Positions 1-8,373 of a stretch of 64,000 nt of DNA are shown here, piece by piece. Origin of the DNA: Mesorhizobium sp. (lineage in GTDB: Bacteria > Pseudomonadota > Alphaproteobacteria > Rhizobiales > Rhizobiaceae). Location: positions 1-64,000 of the forward strand of contig SAQL01000031.1 of the NCBI GenBank assembly GCA_004020645.1, read 5' to 3'. Both the position numbers and the translations under genes were made by a program. Positions within the stretch are counted from its first letter, which is position 1; each line of letters begins with the position of its first letter. The notes below the pieces were generated by a model that saw nothing but the letters and a program-made list of their open reading frames with translations, was not told the DNA's origin and made no database searches.

Positions 1-64
1 GGGGAGGGCCGCCAGGGACCCGCCTTCAGCGACAGCATGGCGATTGAGAGAAAATTTACCAGCA

Positions 65-110
65 TCTTATTGGCAGGATAGCCTATTTTGTGATACACAC
101 AAAATAGGCG
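65..110. other. oriT: Candidate oriT: T-border-like nic core beside a 12-bp inverted repeat
   Basis: Positions 71-80 read TGGCAGGATA, identical to the first ten bases of an Agrobacterium T-DNA border. The complementary strand therefore carries TATCCTG|C, the nic consensus of RP4/VirD2-type relaxases, with the expected cut between 74 and 73. Immediately beside it, 81-92 (GCCTATTTTGTG) and 98-109 form a perfect 12-bp inverted repeat with a 5-nt loop. The 7-nt spacing from repeat to nic resembles RP4-type origins. mobC and a VirD2-like relaxase start 45 bp away. The activity as an oriT is inferred, not shown. Confidence 0.75.
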
Positions 111-154
111 GCGCGGCCCTGTCGGGCCTTAGCGCCCGCAAGCGGGCTTGAGAC

Positions 155-562
155 ATGGACGCAGGCGGCAGCGGAGCACCGGCACGGAGCGCATCACGGC
201 GCTACGGCGAGGTGACGCACATCCGGTTTTCGACCGACGAGTTGGCCAGCCTCAAAGCTGCGGCGCAGCGAGACGGTGTGACGGTCAGCGAGGTCATTCG
301 ACGGCTGGTGCGGGCAGAGGGCGGCCATCTGCCGGTCGCGACGGAGACGCTCCAACCGGCCATCGTGGAGTTGAGCGATCAGCTGCGTCGCGTCGGCATC
401 AATTTCAATCAGGCAGTTCGTGCCATGAATGACGGCCGTGTGGGGTATGACGAGGATCTCGAACGGGCGCTGATCGCGGTGGGCGATCTGGTGCGGCAGT
501 TTCGCGAGGAACTGAAAGCGATGACCTTGCGGTCCCGTAAGACGAAGAGCGCCAAGCCATGA
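155..562 (+). CDS. mobC: MobC-like relaxosome accessory protein
   Basis: This 135-aa protein has a ribbon-helix-helix-like N-terminal half (residues about 20-55, VTHIRFSTDELASLKAAA) and a C-terminal half with GINFNQAVRAMN, the signature of MobC relaxosome proteins (commonly G-N-NLNQIAR-N). MobC proteins bind oriT and help the relaxase open the strands around nic. It starts at ATG 155 just after the oriT candidate, and its stop overlaps the relaxase start (ATGA), so the two are translationally coupled. The family match is strong; binding to this particular oriT is inferred. Confidence 0.8.
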   Translation: MDAGGSGAPARSASRRYGEVTHIRFSTDELASLKAAAQRDGVTVSEVIRRLVRAEGGHLPVATETLQPAIVELSDQLRRVGINFNQAVRAMNDGRVGYDEDLERALIAVGDLVRQFREELKAMTLRSRKTKSAKP

Positions 563-2730
563 GCCGCCGCCTTGCCGGATACGCCGCCGAAATCGAGCGC
601 TATCTGCAGGGCGCATTGATCATGCAGCGTGAGGACCTGGACGAAGACAAGCTTGCAGCGGGCGCTCGCCGCGAGGTCGGCGCGTTCCAGTCGCTGAAGG
701 GTGATGAGGGCACTGCTGCAGGCGCATCTCATCGGCGGTCGACATTGAGCGGGGGTCCGAGGGCCGCGGCGCCGGTGCATTCGGCAAAGCCCGCCAGCGC
801 GCCGATCATGGTCTATACCGCTACTCTCGCCGGTTTCCAGCCGGAAGAGGAGGAGGACTGGAAGCGGCGCGGCGGTGGTGGCCGTGGGGAGCGCGGCGGG
901 CGTGGCGCCGGTCGCCAGGCCGGCGCAGGAAGGCCGGCGCGGGCCGCTTATCAGGCTCGAGCAGTGGCGGCGCGAGCCGGCTATGCTGCGGGCGCGCAGC
1001 CTGCCGTTTTCAAGGTGATGCCCAATCCGCCATCGACCAAGGAGGCTGCGTCGCGCTTGCTCAACTATATCGGCAGGCGAGAGGACGAAAAGGGCGAGAA
1101 GCACGATATCGAGATTTTCAACGAGGACGGCCAGGTTCTCGCGACGGGCGCTGCGCGCAAAGCGTTCTTGGAGACGTTTTGCGAAACGTTCGAACCGCCG
1201 CTGGAAAACACGAATTTTATCGAGGTGGGTTTCGAGCTGGCCGGCGATGTCACTGAACCAGATCTAAGCGAGGCGCTGAACAGGGCATTTGGGTCGAAGT
1301 CATTCGTCTATGCACGCGACGGCCGGATCGTGGAGGTCTACGCGCACACCGATGAACGCGCGGGACCGCTTGCCAAGGTGCTTGCGGGCGGCCGGGAGAA
1401 TTCACGCAGCAAGGCGCTCGACAAAATAGAGGCGCGGTTGTGTGAGACCATGGCTGCATCCGGCGTTGCGGCTACAGCCGAGGTGACTGCTGCCGTCGGC
1501 CATGAACGCAAGGCAAAATACTTCCTGCAGAAATTCATCCGCGCCCACAGGCAAGTCCGTCATGCGAATGGCGAACCAGTTCGGGGGATGAAGAATCCCG
1601 CCAAGGCAGCGGCGTCGGTCTATGAACAATGGCGTCCCCAGCTTTCAGGCCGCGAGCGCCGCAATGCCTATCACCTGCTTTTTTCGGCGAGGGCCGGCAC
1701 TGACTCCAACGCCGTCATGGCTGCGGCGCGTGCCGTGCTCGAGGAGCGCGCGCCGGGATACAAATTCGTCCTGGCGCATCACAAGGATACGAAGCATGTT
1801 CATATCCATGCGATGGTGCAGGCACGGTCAGCCGACGGTGAGCGGCTGAAATTCTACAAGCCAGATCTCGTTGCCTGGCGCGAGACGTTTGCGGAGAAAG
1901 CACGCGAGAACGGCATTGCGATGGTCGCGACGCGGCGGATGGATCACGCGATGACGCGGCCCTTCACCAAGGAGCATGCCGGGGCTTATAGCCGGGCCAA
2001 GCGTGATCCTCGCTATCAAGTCAGCGCAAAGACAATCGAGCGGGTTGAGGCCAAACGGCAGCGCCGGATCGATCAGCAGGCGCTTGTCGTGAACGGTGAC
2101 GCAATCGCGACCGCGTGGCAAAAGACCGTGACAGCGATGCGCGCGGTTGGCGTGGTGGGCCAGGCGCTTACAGCGGCCGAGTCGATTGGCAACACCATTC
2201 GTCAGCTCCAACGCCATCGAGCAGTGGAGGGACCGGCACGACCTGCCGCGCAGCGCGGAGCCGACCAGCCGGCGCAAACGTCTTTCCTGTCCCATCCCGG
2301 TATGAGAGAGTTGAACGCACTGATAGGAGATTTGGACATGGCGCAGACCCCCCTTGAAATGCGGCGTCAGATGGCCCGCGTCAATCAAGCATTCGACAAC
2401 ATGCGCGAGACGCTGCCGCCAGCTCAGCAAGCGCCGTTCGAACAGTATCGCGAGGAGGTCAACGGCAAGATGCACGACCGGCTGGCGCGGCTGCAATTCG
2501 AGCGCCAGCAGCAGCGGCGCGGCGGTGGCAGCGGCGGCGAGCCGATTCCCGAGCGCGAGGGGCGAGGTCGAGATCTTCCCGCGCGAGACGATCCCCGCCA
2601 GCCAGAGACGCCGCGCGCCGGCGCTGGGCAGACGAAGGCCAAGCACGACGCCGACAAGCAGAAGACGCGTGAGGCGGAAGAACTGAACCGCAAGTCCCAG
2701 CGCTCAAACGAGAACGACTACGAGCGTTGA
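559..2730 (+). CDS. MobA/VirD2-type relaxase
   Basis: This 723-aa relaxase would cut oriT, stay covalently attached to the 5' end and pilot the strand through the T4SS. The catalytic Tyr motif RLLNYIGR lies near residue 171 and the metal-binding triad KHVHIHAMV near 413-417, as in VirD2/TraI enzymes. Two features are unusual. An Arg/Gly-rich stretch of about 160 residues precedes the Tyr motif, and about 230 residues of unknown sequence separate the Tyr motif from the His motif. The C-terminal third is charged and low complexity, probably the T4SS recognition signal. ATG 559 overlaps the mobC stop. The gene points away from the T4SS operon but belongs with it functionally. Confidence 0.8.
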   Translation: MSRRLAGYAAEIERYLQGALIMQREDLDEDKLAAGARREVGAFQSLKGDEGTAAGASHRRSTLSGGPRAAAPVHSAKPASAPIMVYTATLAGFQPEEEEDWKRRGGGGRGERGGRGAGRQAGAGRPARAAYQARAVAARAGYAAGAQPAVFKVMPNPPSTKEAASRLLNYIGRREDEKGEKHDIEIFNEDGQVLATGAARKAFLETFCETFEPPLENTNFIEVGFELAGDVTEPDLSEALNRAFGSKSFVYARDGRIVEVYAHTDERAGPLAKVLAGGRENSRSKALDKIEARLCETMAASGVAATAEVTAAVGHERKAKYFLQKFIRAHRQVRHANGEPVRGMKNPAKAAASVYEQWRPQLSGRERRNAYHLLFSARAGTDSNAVMAAARAVLEERAPGYKFVLAHHKDTKHVHIHAMVQARSADGERLKFYKPDLVAWRETFAEKARENGIAMVATRRMDHAMTRPFTKEHAGAYSRAKRDPRYQVSAKTIERVEAKRQRRIDQQALVVNGDAIATAWQKTVTAMRAVGVVGQALTAAESIGNTIRQLQRHRAVEGPARPAAQRGADQPAQTSFLSHPGMRELNALIGDLDMAQTPLEMRRQMARVNQAFDNMRETLPPAQQAPFEQYREEVNGKMHDRLARLQFERQQQRRGGGSGGEPIPEREGRGRDLPARDDPRQPETPRAGAGQTKAKHDADKQKTREAEELNRKSQRSNENDYER

Positions 2731-2882
2731 AGACTGATTTGTTCAGCGGCGGGCGCTGATAGCGAAATGTTCCCCGCCCATTCGAGGCTTTGCCAGCTAA
2801 TGTCCTAAGCGGCCATGGGACCTCGCTGCCGCGGATGTTGGTTAGAATCCGCTCACGCCGTCATGCGTGCATACGGCCTTTG

Positions 2883-3374
2883 TCACAGGCTTGCGTCGAG
2901 ATCGGCCAAGGTGAGCATCAGCGTCATTGGATCGAGCGGTGATGGCTCGAATCCGATCTTCTCGTAAAATGCCTTTGCCTCGGCCGAGAGCGCATGGGTG
3001 ATGATCCCGCGAATTCCGATGGTGTTGGCCGCCTGGATGACACGCAGACCAGCATCCCTCACCAAGGCGCGGCCAACGCCGCTGCCCTGCAGGGATTGAT
3101 CGACGGCGAGGCGGCCGAGAACGACCACCGGAATCGGATCCGGCATGTTGCGGCGAAAGCGACCCGGCGCGGCAGCGACGGTTACCGCGCTCGACGCCAG
3201 GGCATAATACGCCAGAACGCGACGATCATCACAGGCAACAAAGGTGCGCGACGCCCCTGTCGTCTGATTTTTCAGGGCGCGATGTTTGAGCCAGTGATCG
3301 AGACTTTCGGCGCCGGACTTGAACGCTTGAACATCGTGATGCGACGCCAAAGGTTCAGGCGCCCCAACTGTCAT
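2883..3374 (-). CDS. GNAT-family toxin of a TacAT-like toxin–antitoxin pair
   Basis: About 163 aa with the acetyltransferase core: VVVLGRLAVDQSLQGSGVG (acetyl-CoA loop) near residue 90 and AKAFYEKIGFEP near 135. Proteins of this kind paired with DUF1778 antitoxins acetylate charged tRNAs and halt translation (known for TacT and AtaT). ATG 3374 gives an ATGA overlap with the antitoxin stop. An ATG four codons upstream (3386) is also possible. Toxin-before-antitoxin transcription does not apply: the antitoxin comes first and the pair is one operon. Its place between the relaxase and virD4 suggests element maintenance. The target is not known from sequence. Confidence 0.8.
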   Translation of the reverse strand: MTVGAPEPLASHHDVQAFKSGAESLDHWLKHRALKNQTTGASRTFVACDDRRVLAYYALASSAVTVAAAPGRFRRNMPDPIPVVVLGRLAVDQSLQGSGVGRALVRDAGLRVIQAANTIGIRGIITHALSAEAKAFYEKIGFEPSPLDPMTLMLTLADLDASL

Positions 3375-3661
3375 GCTTTCTCCCAAGGAGCCGCCGTCTG
3401 CATGGTCTTGCGCAGGCGTTCGTTGGGGTCGGGAGGCATATCCAGTCGCGCCAGGAATGCTGCGTATGCTGTCGGGCTTGCCGCAATGATGGCCTGGTCA
3501 AGCAGGGCTTCTTCGGCCGCCAAGCGCGCGGCTTCCAGGACAAAATCCGTGCGGTTCTTCCCTCTCGCCTTGGCGGCACGGTCGATCAGGCTCCGTTCTT
3601 CCGGCTTGATGCGGATATTCAGGGTTGCGCGCTTGTTTGGTGCGGTGCTCAACGTGGCCAT
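3371..3661 (-). CDS. DUF1778 (TacA-like) antitoxin
   Basis: This 96-aa protein starts with a ribbon-helix-helix DNA-binding domain (LNIRIKPEERSLIDRAAKA, residues 14-32) followed by NRTDFVLEAARLAAEEALLD, the typical DUF1778 continuation. The C-terminal tail (LDMPPDPNERLRKTM) matches the toxin-neutralising segment of the family. Start ATG 3661 has AGGAG nine bases upstream. The gene precedes and overlaps the GNAT toxin. It probably represses its own promoter by binding the inverted repeat at 3700-3720. Confidence 0.85.
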   Translation of the reverse strand: MATLSTAPNKRATLNIRIKPEERSLIDRAAKARGKNRTDFVLEAARLAAEEALLDQAIIAASPTAYAAFLARLDMPPDPNERLRKTMQTAAPWEKA

Positions 3662-3682
3662 GGCTAGGATCTCCTATGGCTT

Positions 3683-3720
3683 CATCTAGCACAGCGCTGC
3701 GTAATGTCAATGTCATTACG
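3683..3720 (-). promoter_or_regulatory. Toxin–antitoxin promoter with overlapping operator
   Basis: Read on the minus strand, TTGACA (3710-3705) and TAGATG (3688-3683) are separated by 16 bp, a good sigma-70 promoter for the antitoxin gene. The -35 lies inside an inverted repeat, CGTAATG-n7-CATTACG (3700-3720), well placed for autorepression by the ribbon-helix-helix antitoxin. The virD4 stop is only 4 bp from the repeat. Confidence 0.65.
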
Positions 3721-3724
3721 AAGT

Positions 3725-5878
3725 TCATCCATCGAGCGCATCAGGCAAGATGTCCTCGACGACGCTCAAATTGCGGTCAAACGCCTCAGTGTCGGTTGCG
3801 TGGGCGCGGAACGACCGCACCTTGTCGAGGATTGCCGCCACCGCCGCCTCTTTTTCGGGCGCTATGCGTGTTGTTGCCGCTCTCGCCGCCAAGGCGGAAA
3901 AATCTACCGTGGCAGGGCGCAGCAATGTTGTGACTGCTACCGCTCCCTGGTGGTCGTTCGTGATCGTCCGCCGGCGCGGTGGGGGCGACGCCATACGCCC
4001 GGTTTTTGCGGCAAAGGTGGCGCCTCGGCGTAGGCGCTGGTCAGCCATGCCCGAGCGGTATGTTGGTGCTGGCGGCGAAATCGGAGGAAGCGAACGCGAG
4101 GTAGCCAATTGAGAAGAGATAGCCGCAAGGTTTTTCGGGCGGGCACCATCCATGGATGCCGGCAGCGGCATGAAGGCACGTTGAGCGAGCTTGGCGTCGG
4201 CGAAGTAGAAGTTTCGCGTGCCGAGAATCGGCAATTGACCGCGCGGCAGGATGATTACCTTGTTTTTGTCCAAAGTGCGGATTTCGTCTGGTCGCCTCAG
4301 TGGCCGACGCACTTCCTTACTGTGGACCGAGCGGGTGTAGTAGGTATCGAACAAAGTTGCCTTGGTACGCGTCACATCCTTTTGTAGTTCGGACGTTTCG
4401 CCCAGCTGCTCGGAGATATAGCGGAGATCATCAGCGTCCTGAGCTCCGAAAAAAACCTGGACGCGCGCGGCGTTGATGAGCGTCTTGCGCCCTTCCTCGC
4501 GATAGATCTCATCCACTGCCTTCAGCGATTGGACGAAAAACCACATTGGCACCCCGTTGCCGCCCAGGACGCTCGCCATTTCGGTGACCTTTTCGAGCTT
4601 GCCGAGGTTCTGGAATTCATCCAACAGCACCAGCACTTGATGCTCGTCCGGACGCGGCAAGCTTTCCGACATGAAGTTCATCATCTGTGTGATGAGAACG
4701 TTGAACAATGGACCGAGGGATGCGATCTGCTCGCGCCGCACGTCCAGATAAAGGGAGATGCGGTCGCGCTTGAGCTTGCGAATGTCGAAGGTGCTGCGCG
4801 ACGTGGCCCGCATGAGCCGTTCGTTGAGAAACGGCGCCATGCCGGTTCGCACGCCGGCATAAATGCCGGAAAACTGTCGCTCGGACATATCGAAGTAAGG
4901 CAACAGGGTTTGCAGCGTGAAATGAGAGCATTCGCGGCGGCGCTCCTGCCGTAGCGAGCCGATGAATTCCAGGAGCGGCTGCTCCGCGCCGTTCATGATC
5001 TCCAGAATGGTGCCGAAGGTCTTTTTCTCATTCGGAACCGATGGCGATTCCATCACATAGGAAGCGATGCCGGTGAACAGAAGTCGGGCGTCGTTGACCC
5101 AATAAGGATCTGCGTTCGAGGGCGGCCGCGGAAAAAGCGCCGCGGCGATGTTGCGCAGATCGATATCGCGTTGCGCCGAATCCAACGAGATGAAATCCAT
5201 CGGGTTGTAGCAGGCCGTTTTGCCGTCCGGGTCGGCAGGTGCGAAGCGCACTACCTGGCTCATGGTCGACCGGTAGCCGGCAGTCGCGGCATAGGTTTCA
5301 CCACGAAGATCGAGGACGACCAGCGAATGCGGCCAGACCAACGCATTTGGGATGATGATCGAAGCACCTTTGCCGGAGCGCGGCGGTCCGATGACAAAGC
5401 CACCCACGTCATCGCCATCCACCCAGAGTTTCCTGCCGCCGATCAGTTTCGGGCGAGTGAGGCTGATTTTGCCGATGCGCGGGTCGCGATGCGGCCTGAA
5501 AACCTCGGCCAGCTTGCCGCCGGCGCGGCCGATGAAGACACCACCGGCCTTGGTCAGCCTTGCTTTGGATATATCGCGCATGGTCATGAAGCGCGAATCG
5601 TTGCGCGTCTTCGGCCGCATCAAGAAGACGCCGAGCAGGGGCGACAAGAAACCGACAAAACCGGCGGCAAGGGCGTATTGCACCCGCCCGAAATCCCTCG
5701 CCGCCACGTCAGCCCAGGCCAAATGCATGACCGGCACTGGATTGGCGTTCAGCTGGTCGAAGAGGACATGTGAGCCAGTCCTCACCCAATCCCTCGCCGC
5801 ATAGGCGACCGTGAAAAGCAGGGCGCCCAAAGCCATTCCCATGAGCACCATGAAGATTGCCGTTGCGATTTTCTGCAT
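3725..5878 (-). CDS. virD4: VirD4 coupling protein (T4CP ATPase)
   Basis: This 717-aa inner-membrane ATPase links the relaxosome to the secretion channel. Two N-terminal membrane segments (residues 5-27 and about 67-87) are followed by a Walker A motif GPPRSGKGAS near 161 and a Walker B VLVLLDEFQNLG near 412, in the TraG/VirD4 arrangement. The C-terminal roughly 150 residues beyond the ATPase core are less conserved and proline/alanine-rich. It is the last gene of the minus-strand operon, 9 bp after virB11. Carriage of a coupling protein next to a relaxase and oriT argues for DNA transfer rather than protein secretion alone. Confidence 0.92.
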   Translation of the reverse strand: MQKIATAIFMVLMGMALGALLFTVAYAARDWVRTGSHVLFDQLNANPVPVMHLAWADVAARDFGRVQYALAAGFVGFLSPLLGVFLMRPKTRNDSRFMTMRDISKARLTKAGGVFIGRAGGKLAEVFRPHRDPRIGKISLTRPKLIGGRKLWVDGDDVGGFVIGPPRSGKGASIIIPNALVWPHSLVVLDLRGETYAATAGYRSTMSQVVRFAPADPDGKTACYNPMDFISLDSAQRDIDLRNIAAALFPRPPSNADPYWVNDARLLFTGIASYVMESPSVPNEKKTFGTILEIMNGAEQPLLEFIGSLRQERRRECSHFTLQTLLPYFDMSERQFSGIYAGVRTGMAPFLNERLMRATSRSTFDIRKLKRDRISLYLDVRREQIASLGPLFNVLITQMMNFMSESLPRPDEHQVLVLLDEFQNLGKLEKVTEMASVLGGNGVPMWFFVQSLKAVDEIYREEGRKTLINAARVQVFFGAQDADDLRYISEQLGETSELQKDVTRTKATLFDTYYTRSVHSKEVRRPLRRPDEIRTLDKNKVIILPRGQLPILGTRNFYFADAKLAQRAFMPLPASMDGARPKNLAAISSQLATSRSLPPISPPAPTYRSGMADQRLRRGATFAAKTGRMASPPPRRRTITNDHQGAVAVTTLLRPATVDFSALAARAATTRIAPEKEAAVAAILDKVRSFRAHATDTEAFDRNLSVVEDILPDALDG

Positions 5879-5887
5879 CGGGTCGCC

Positions 5888-6913
5888 CTAGATTGTCTCC
5901 GCCTTAGTGAACTTGATCTCGCTGATGCCGCGTCGACCGCGTTCGGTCCGCACCATCTGGACAACGATCGGGACAACCTCCCGGAGATAGTCGAGGATCT
6001 CGCTTCGCGAGAGCCCCGAAGAGCCCTGCATGACCATGAGCGCGAGCCGCTCGTACGCGGATCGTGCGGAATTCGCATGGACGGTCGTGAGCGAACCCGG
6101 ATGGCCGGTGTTGATGGCTTGCAGGAAGGCGAAGGTTTCAGCGCCGCGCAGTTCGCCGAGCAGCAGGCGGTCTGGCCGCATCCGCAGGGCAGCCTCAAGC
6201 AGCTGTTGCGCGGAGACTTTCGCAAGACCCTGATCGCCCTTCGAGGCAATCAGGGCGACATTGTTGGCCACCGGCGGCTTCAGTTCGCGGGTGTCCTCGA
6301 TCGTGATGAGGCGCTCGTGGCCGGGGATTTCCTTCAAGAGGGCATTCAAAAATGTCGTCTTGCCGGTCGACGTGCCGCCCGAAACAACGATCGAGATGCG
6401 GTTGCGCACTGCATACTGCAAGAACTCCATGGGCGAGGTGTCGTGCAACATCTCCACCAGCCGCGTCTCCTGCGGCGACCACGCAAGACCGCTGCCCATT
6501 GCCGTGTTCTCGAAAGCGCCGATTTCCTTATAATCATCGAGGCTCATATCCATGATGACCTGCCTGCGAATAGAGATAGCGCCGCCATCGGGGGCAGCAG
6601 GCGGCAGGATGCACTGGATGCGCTCGCCGGAAGGGAGGGCGCCCGACAGCACCGGCCTCTCTTCGTTGATGACCTGATTTGTCGCCGAGGCCACGCCGGT
6701 TGCGACGTTGCGGATCCAACCGGGCGTGACGTCGCGCCTGACGACGTGCTCCATTTCCTTCGCGCCCAGCCGTTCGATGAACAGTTCCCCCGGCTTGTTG
6801 ATCGCGATTTCGGAAACCGCTTCTTCCTGCAAATAGGGCCAGATCGGCTCCAAATGAGCGCGCAGGACCGGCGCTCTCGCCCATGGATCGGGGAGAGGAT
6901 GCACGGCGTTCAT
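5888..6913 (-). CDS. virB11: VirB11 traffic ATPase
   Basis: This 341-aa cytoplasmic hexameric ATPase powers pilus assembly and substrate translocation. It has the VirB11 order: N-terminal domain with the IAINKPGELFIE box, Walker A GGTSTGKTT near residue 178, a VirB11-type Asp box (TIEDTRELKPP), Walker B LLLGELRGAE and the His box TVHANSA. Length is normal for the family. Its start overlaps the virB10 stop by 4 bp (ATGA). Confidence 0.93.
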   Translation of the reverse strand: MNAVHPLPDPWARAPVLRAHLEPIWPYLQEEAVSEIAINKPGELFIERLGAKEMEHVVRRDVTPGWIRNVATGVASATNQVINEERPVLSGALPSGERIQCILPPAAPDGGAISIRRQVIMDMSLDDYKEIGAFENTAMGSGLAWSPQETRLVEMLHDTSPMEFLQYAVRNRISIVVSGGTSTGKTTFLNALLKEIPGHERLITIEDTRELKPPVANNVALIASKGDQGLAKVSAQQLLEAALRMRPDRLLLGELRGAETFAFLQAINTGHPGSLTTVHANSARSAYERLALMVMQGSSGLSRSEILDYLREVVPIVVQMVRTERGRRGISEIKFTKAETI

Positions 6914-8373
6914 TTCATCGGGTTCCCGTAGCCAGGATAAAAATGATCCTTGGGCGTCGAAAAGAGCGGCGTCGGGTCGATTGCCAGCCTCGGCCTGCCG
7001 CCAGCCCTTAGCCGTGCGAGTTCCTGTTGCACTGGATCGGCATACAGATCGGAAAAGTCCAGATCGCGCCGGACCAGCACCACGACTGACGTGCCCTGAT
7101 CGACATAGACCGTCGGGGCAATGTTCTGGGTGTCGCGGAACGCCTCTTGCGCGAGCTGCTGCAGGGCAGTCGACGACTTGTCGAACGCGATGCTGCGCGC
7201 ATCGCGCTGCGACCCATTACCGCCATACGTCACGGTTGTGGTTTCCCCTGTCACGGGGTCGATTGTCGTCACCTGACGCTGCTGCGCGTCATGGCCGCTG
7301 TCGGCGAGCGACGACAAATATTCAGAGACGCCACCAACCACCGACAGCATGATGGCGTTGCCGTAGCGTTCCAGCCAGTGCGTGTCGACGCGACCCGCCA
7401 TGCCGCCACGACCAAGCGCATCCGCTCCGGGCGACTTGATGTCGACGGAAATGCCGTCCGAGCGGATGACGCGGTTCCAGACGATGAAAACACGCTTCTG
7501 GCCGCGAGCTAACCCGGAGCGATACTCCCCGGTCAGGCGCGAGCCCTTCGGGATGAGAACCCGCCTGCCATCGAGTGAAAACACATCTTCACGAATGACC
7601 GCGCGCACAGCGCCCGGTAGGTCCGTGTTGATTGCGGTTTCCAGATAACCGCGGATCACCGTGCCCTCTGGAATCAGCGCATCGGTCCGCCGGAAAATCC
7701 GTGCCTTCGCGATGCCGGTGGAACTGGCCTCGGACTGTGCCAGAAACGCCTTGTTGGGATCGCTGTCGGCGCCGGGCACGGGAACGATCTGGCCGTCAGG
7801 AGCGATCTCAGCCTGTCCGGGTTCAGAGGCATTGGCTGTCGAGCTCGTTTCATCATTCGTCACCATCTGGTTTGACCGCAGGCGTTCCCATACCGCTTTT
7901 TCGCGCTCGGCCGCCTCCGCCTTGCTGCGAGCCTCTTCCTCGGCCGCTGCCTTGCGCCGGGCTTCTTCTTCCGCGGCCTTGCGACGAGCTTCCTCGGCAG
8001 CCATTTGCGCTTCCAGCGCCCGCCGTTGCGCATCAAGATCCGCACCCTCCTGGACGGTCTGATCGACATTATCAGCCTGTTGCGCTTTGTTCTTGTCTTC
8101 GGACGGGGGCGGCACCAGGATCTGATCGATCGTACTGTCAGCCGCTTGCGGCTGCTCGCTCAACGCGGGCAGGCGGAACTCGGGCGGATTGAAGGTCTCC
8201 TGGCCCTCATTGCGACTATCGGACGGCACCGGGTCGCGAGGCCAGTTGAGCCAAACCAGCGCGCCCACGAGGACGAGGCCCAGTCCAGCCATTGCGATCC
8301 TGGTGCCCGCGCCGGCGCCTCGGCGGGCGACAGCCGGGCTTCCGTCCAGCTGATCATAGTCGATCTGACTCAC
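6910..8373 (-). CDS. virB10: VirB10 channel scaffold
   Basis: This 487-aa protein spans both membranes and senses ATP energy to open the outer-membrane pore. A single membrane helix (about residues 25-42) is followed by a long Ala/Glu/Arg coiled-coil stretch (135-180, repeated EEARRKAAEEEA) and the C-terminal beta-barrel domain from about 215 (LIPEGTVIRGYLETAI, RRVLIPKGSRL, GTSVVVLVRRDLDFSDLY). The coiled coil is longer than usual. It overlaps virB9 and virB11 by 4 bp on each side. Confidence 0.92.
   Translation of the reverse strand: MSQIDYDQLDGSPAVARRGAGAGTRIAMAGLGLVLVGALVWLNWPRDPVPSDSRNEGQETFNPPEFRLPALSEQPQAADSTIDQILVPPPSEDKNKAQQADNVDQTVQEGADLDAQRRALEAQMAAEEARRKAAEEEARRKAAAEEEARSKAEAAEREKAVWERLRSNQMVTNDETSSTANASEPGQAEIAPDGQIVPVPGADSDPNKAFLAQSEASSTGIAKARIFRRTDALIPEGTVIRGYLETAINTDLPGAVRAVIREDVFSLDGRRVLIPKGSRLTGEYRSGLARGQKRVFIVWNRVIRSDGISVDIKSPGADALGRGGMAGRVDTHWLERYGNAIMLSVVGGVSEYLSSLADSGHDAQQRQVTTIDPVTGETTTVTYGGNGSQRDARSIAFDKSSTALQQLAQEAFRDTQNIAPTVYVDQGTSVVVLVRRDLDFSDLYADPVQQELARLRAGGRPRLAIDPTPLFSTPKDHFYPGYGNPMK

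Noticed and set aside
1..64. Possible minus-strand gene start (ATG at 39) at the left edge
   Set aside because: Only 13 codons are visible, without a ribosome site; it cannot be supported.
409..1104. Long minus-strand frame over mobC and relaxase
   Set aside because: It is a shadow of two well-supported plus-strand genes and has no protein-family pattern.
1828..2646. 272-codon minus-strand frame inside the relaxase gene
   Set aside because: GC-rich codon shadow of the relaxase; composition is not protein-like.
2744..2758. CAGCG-n5-CGCTG hairpin after the relaxase gene as a terminator
   Set aside because: Short stem and no T-run; too weak to annotate.
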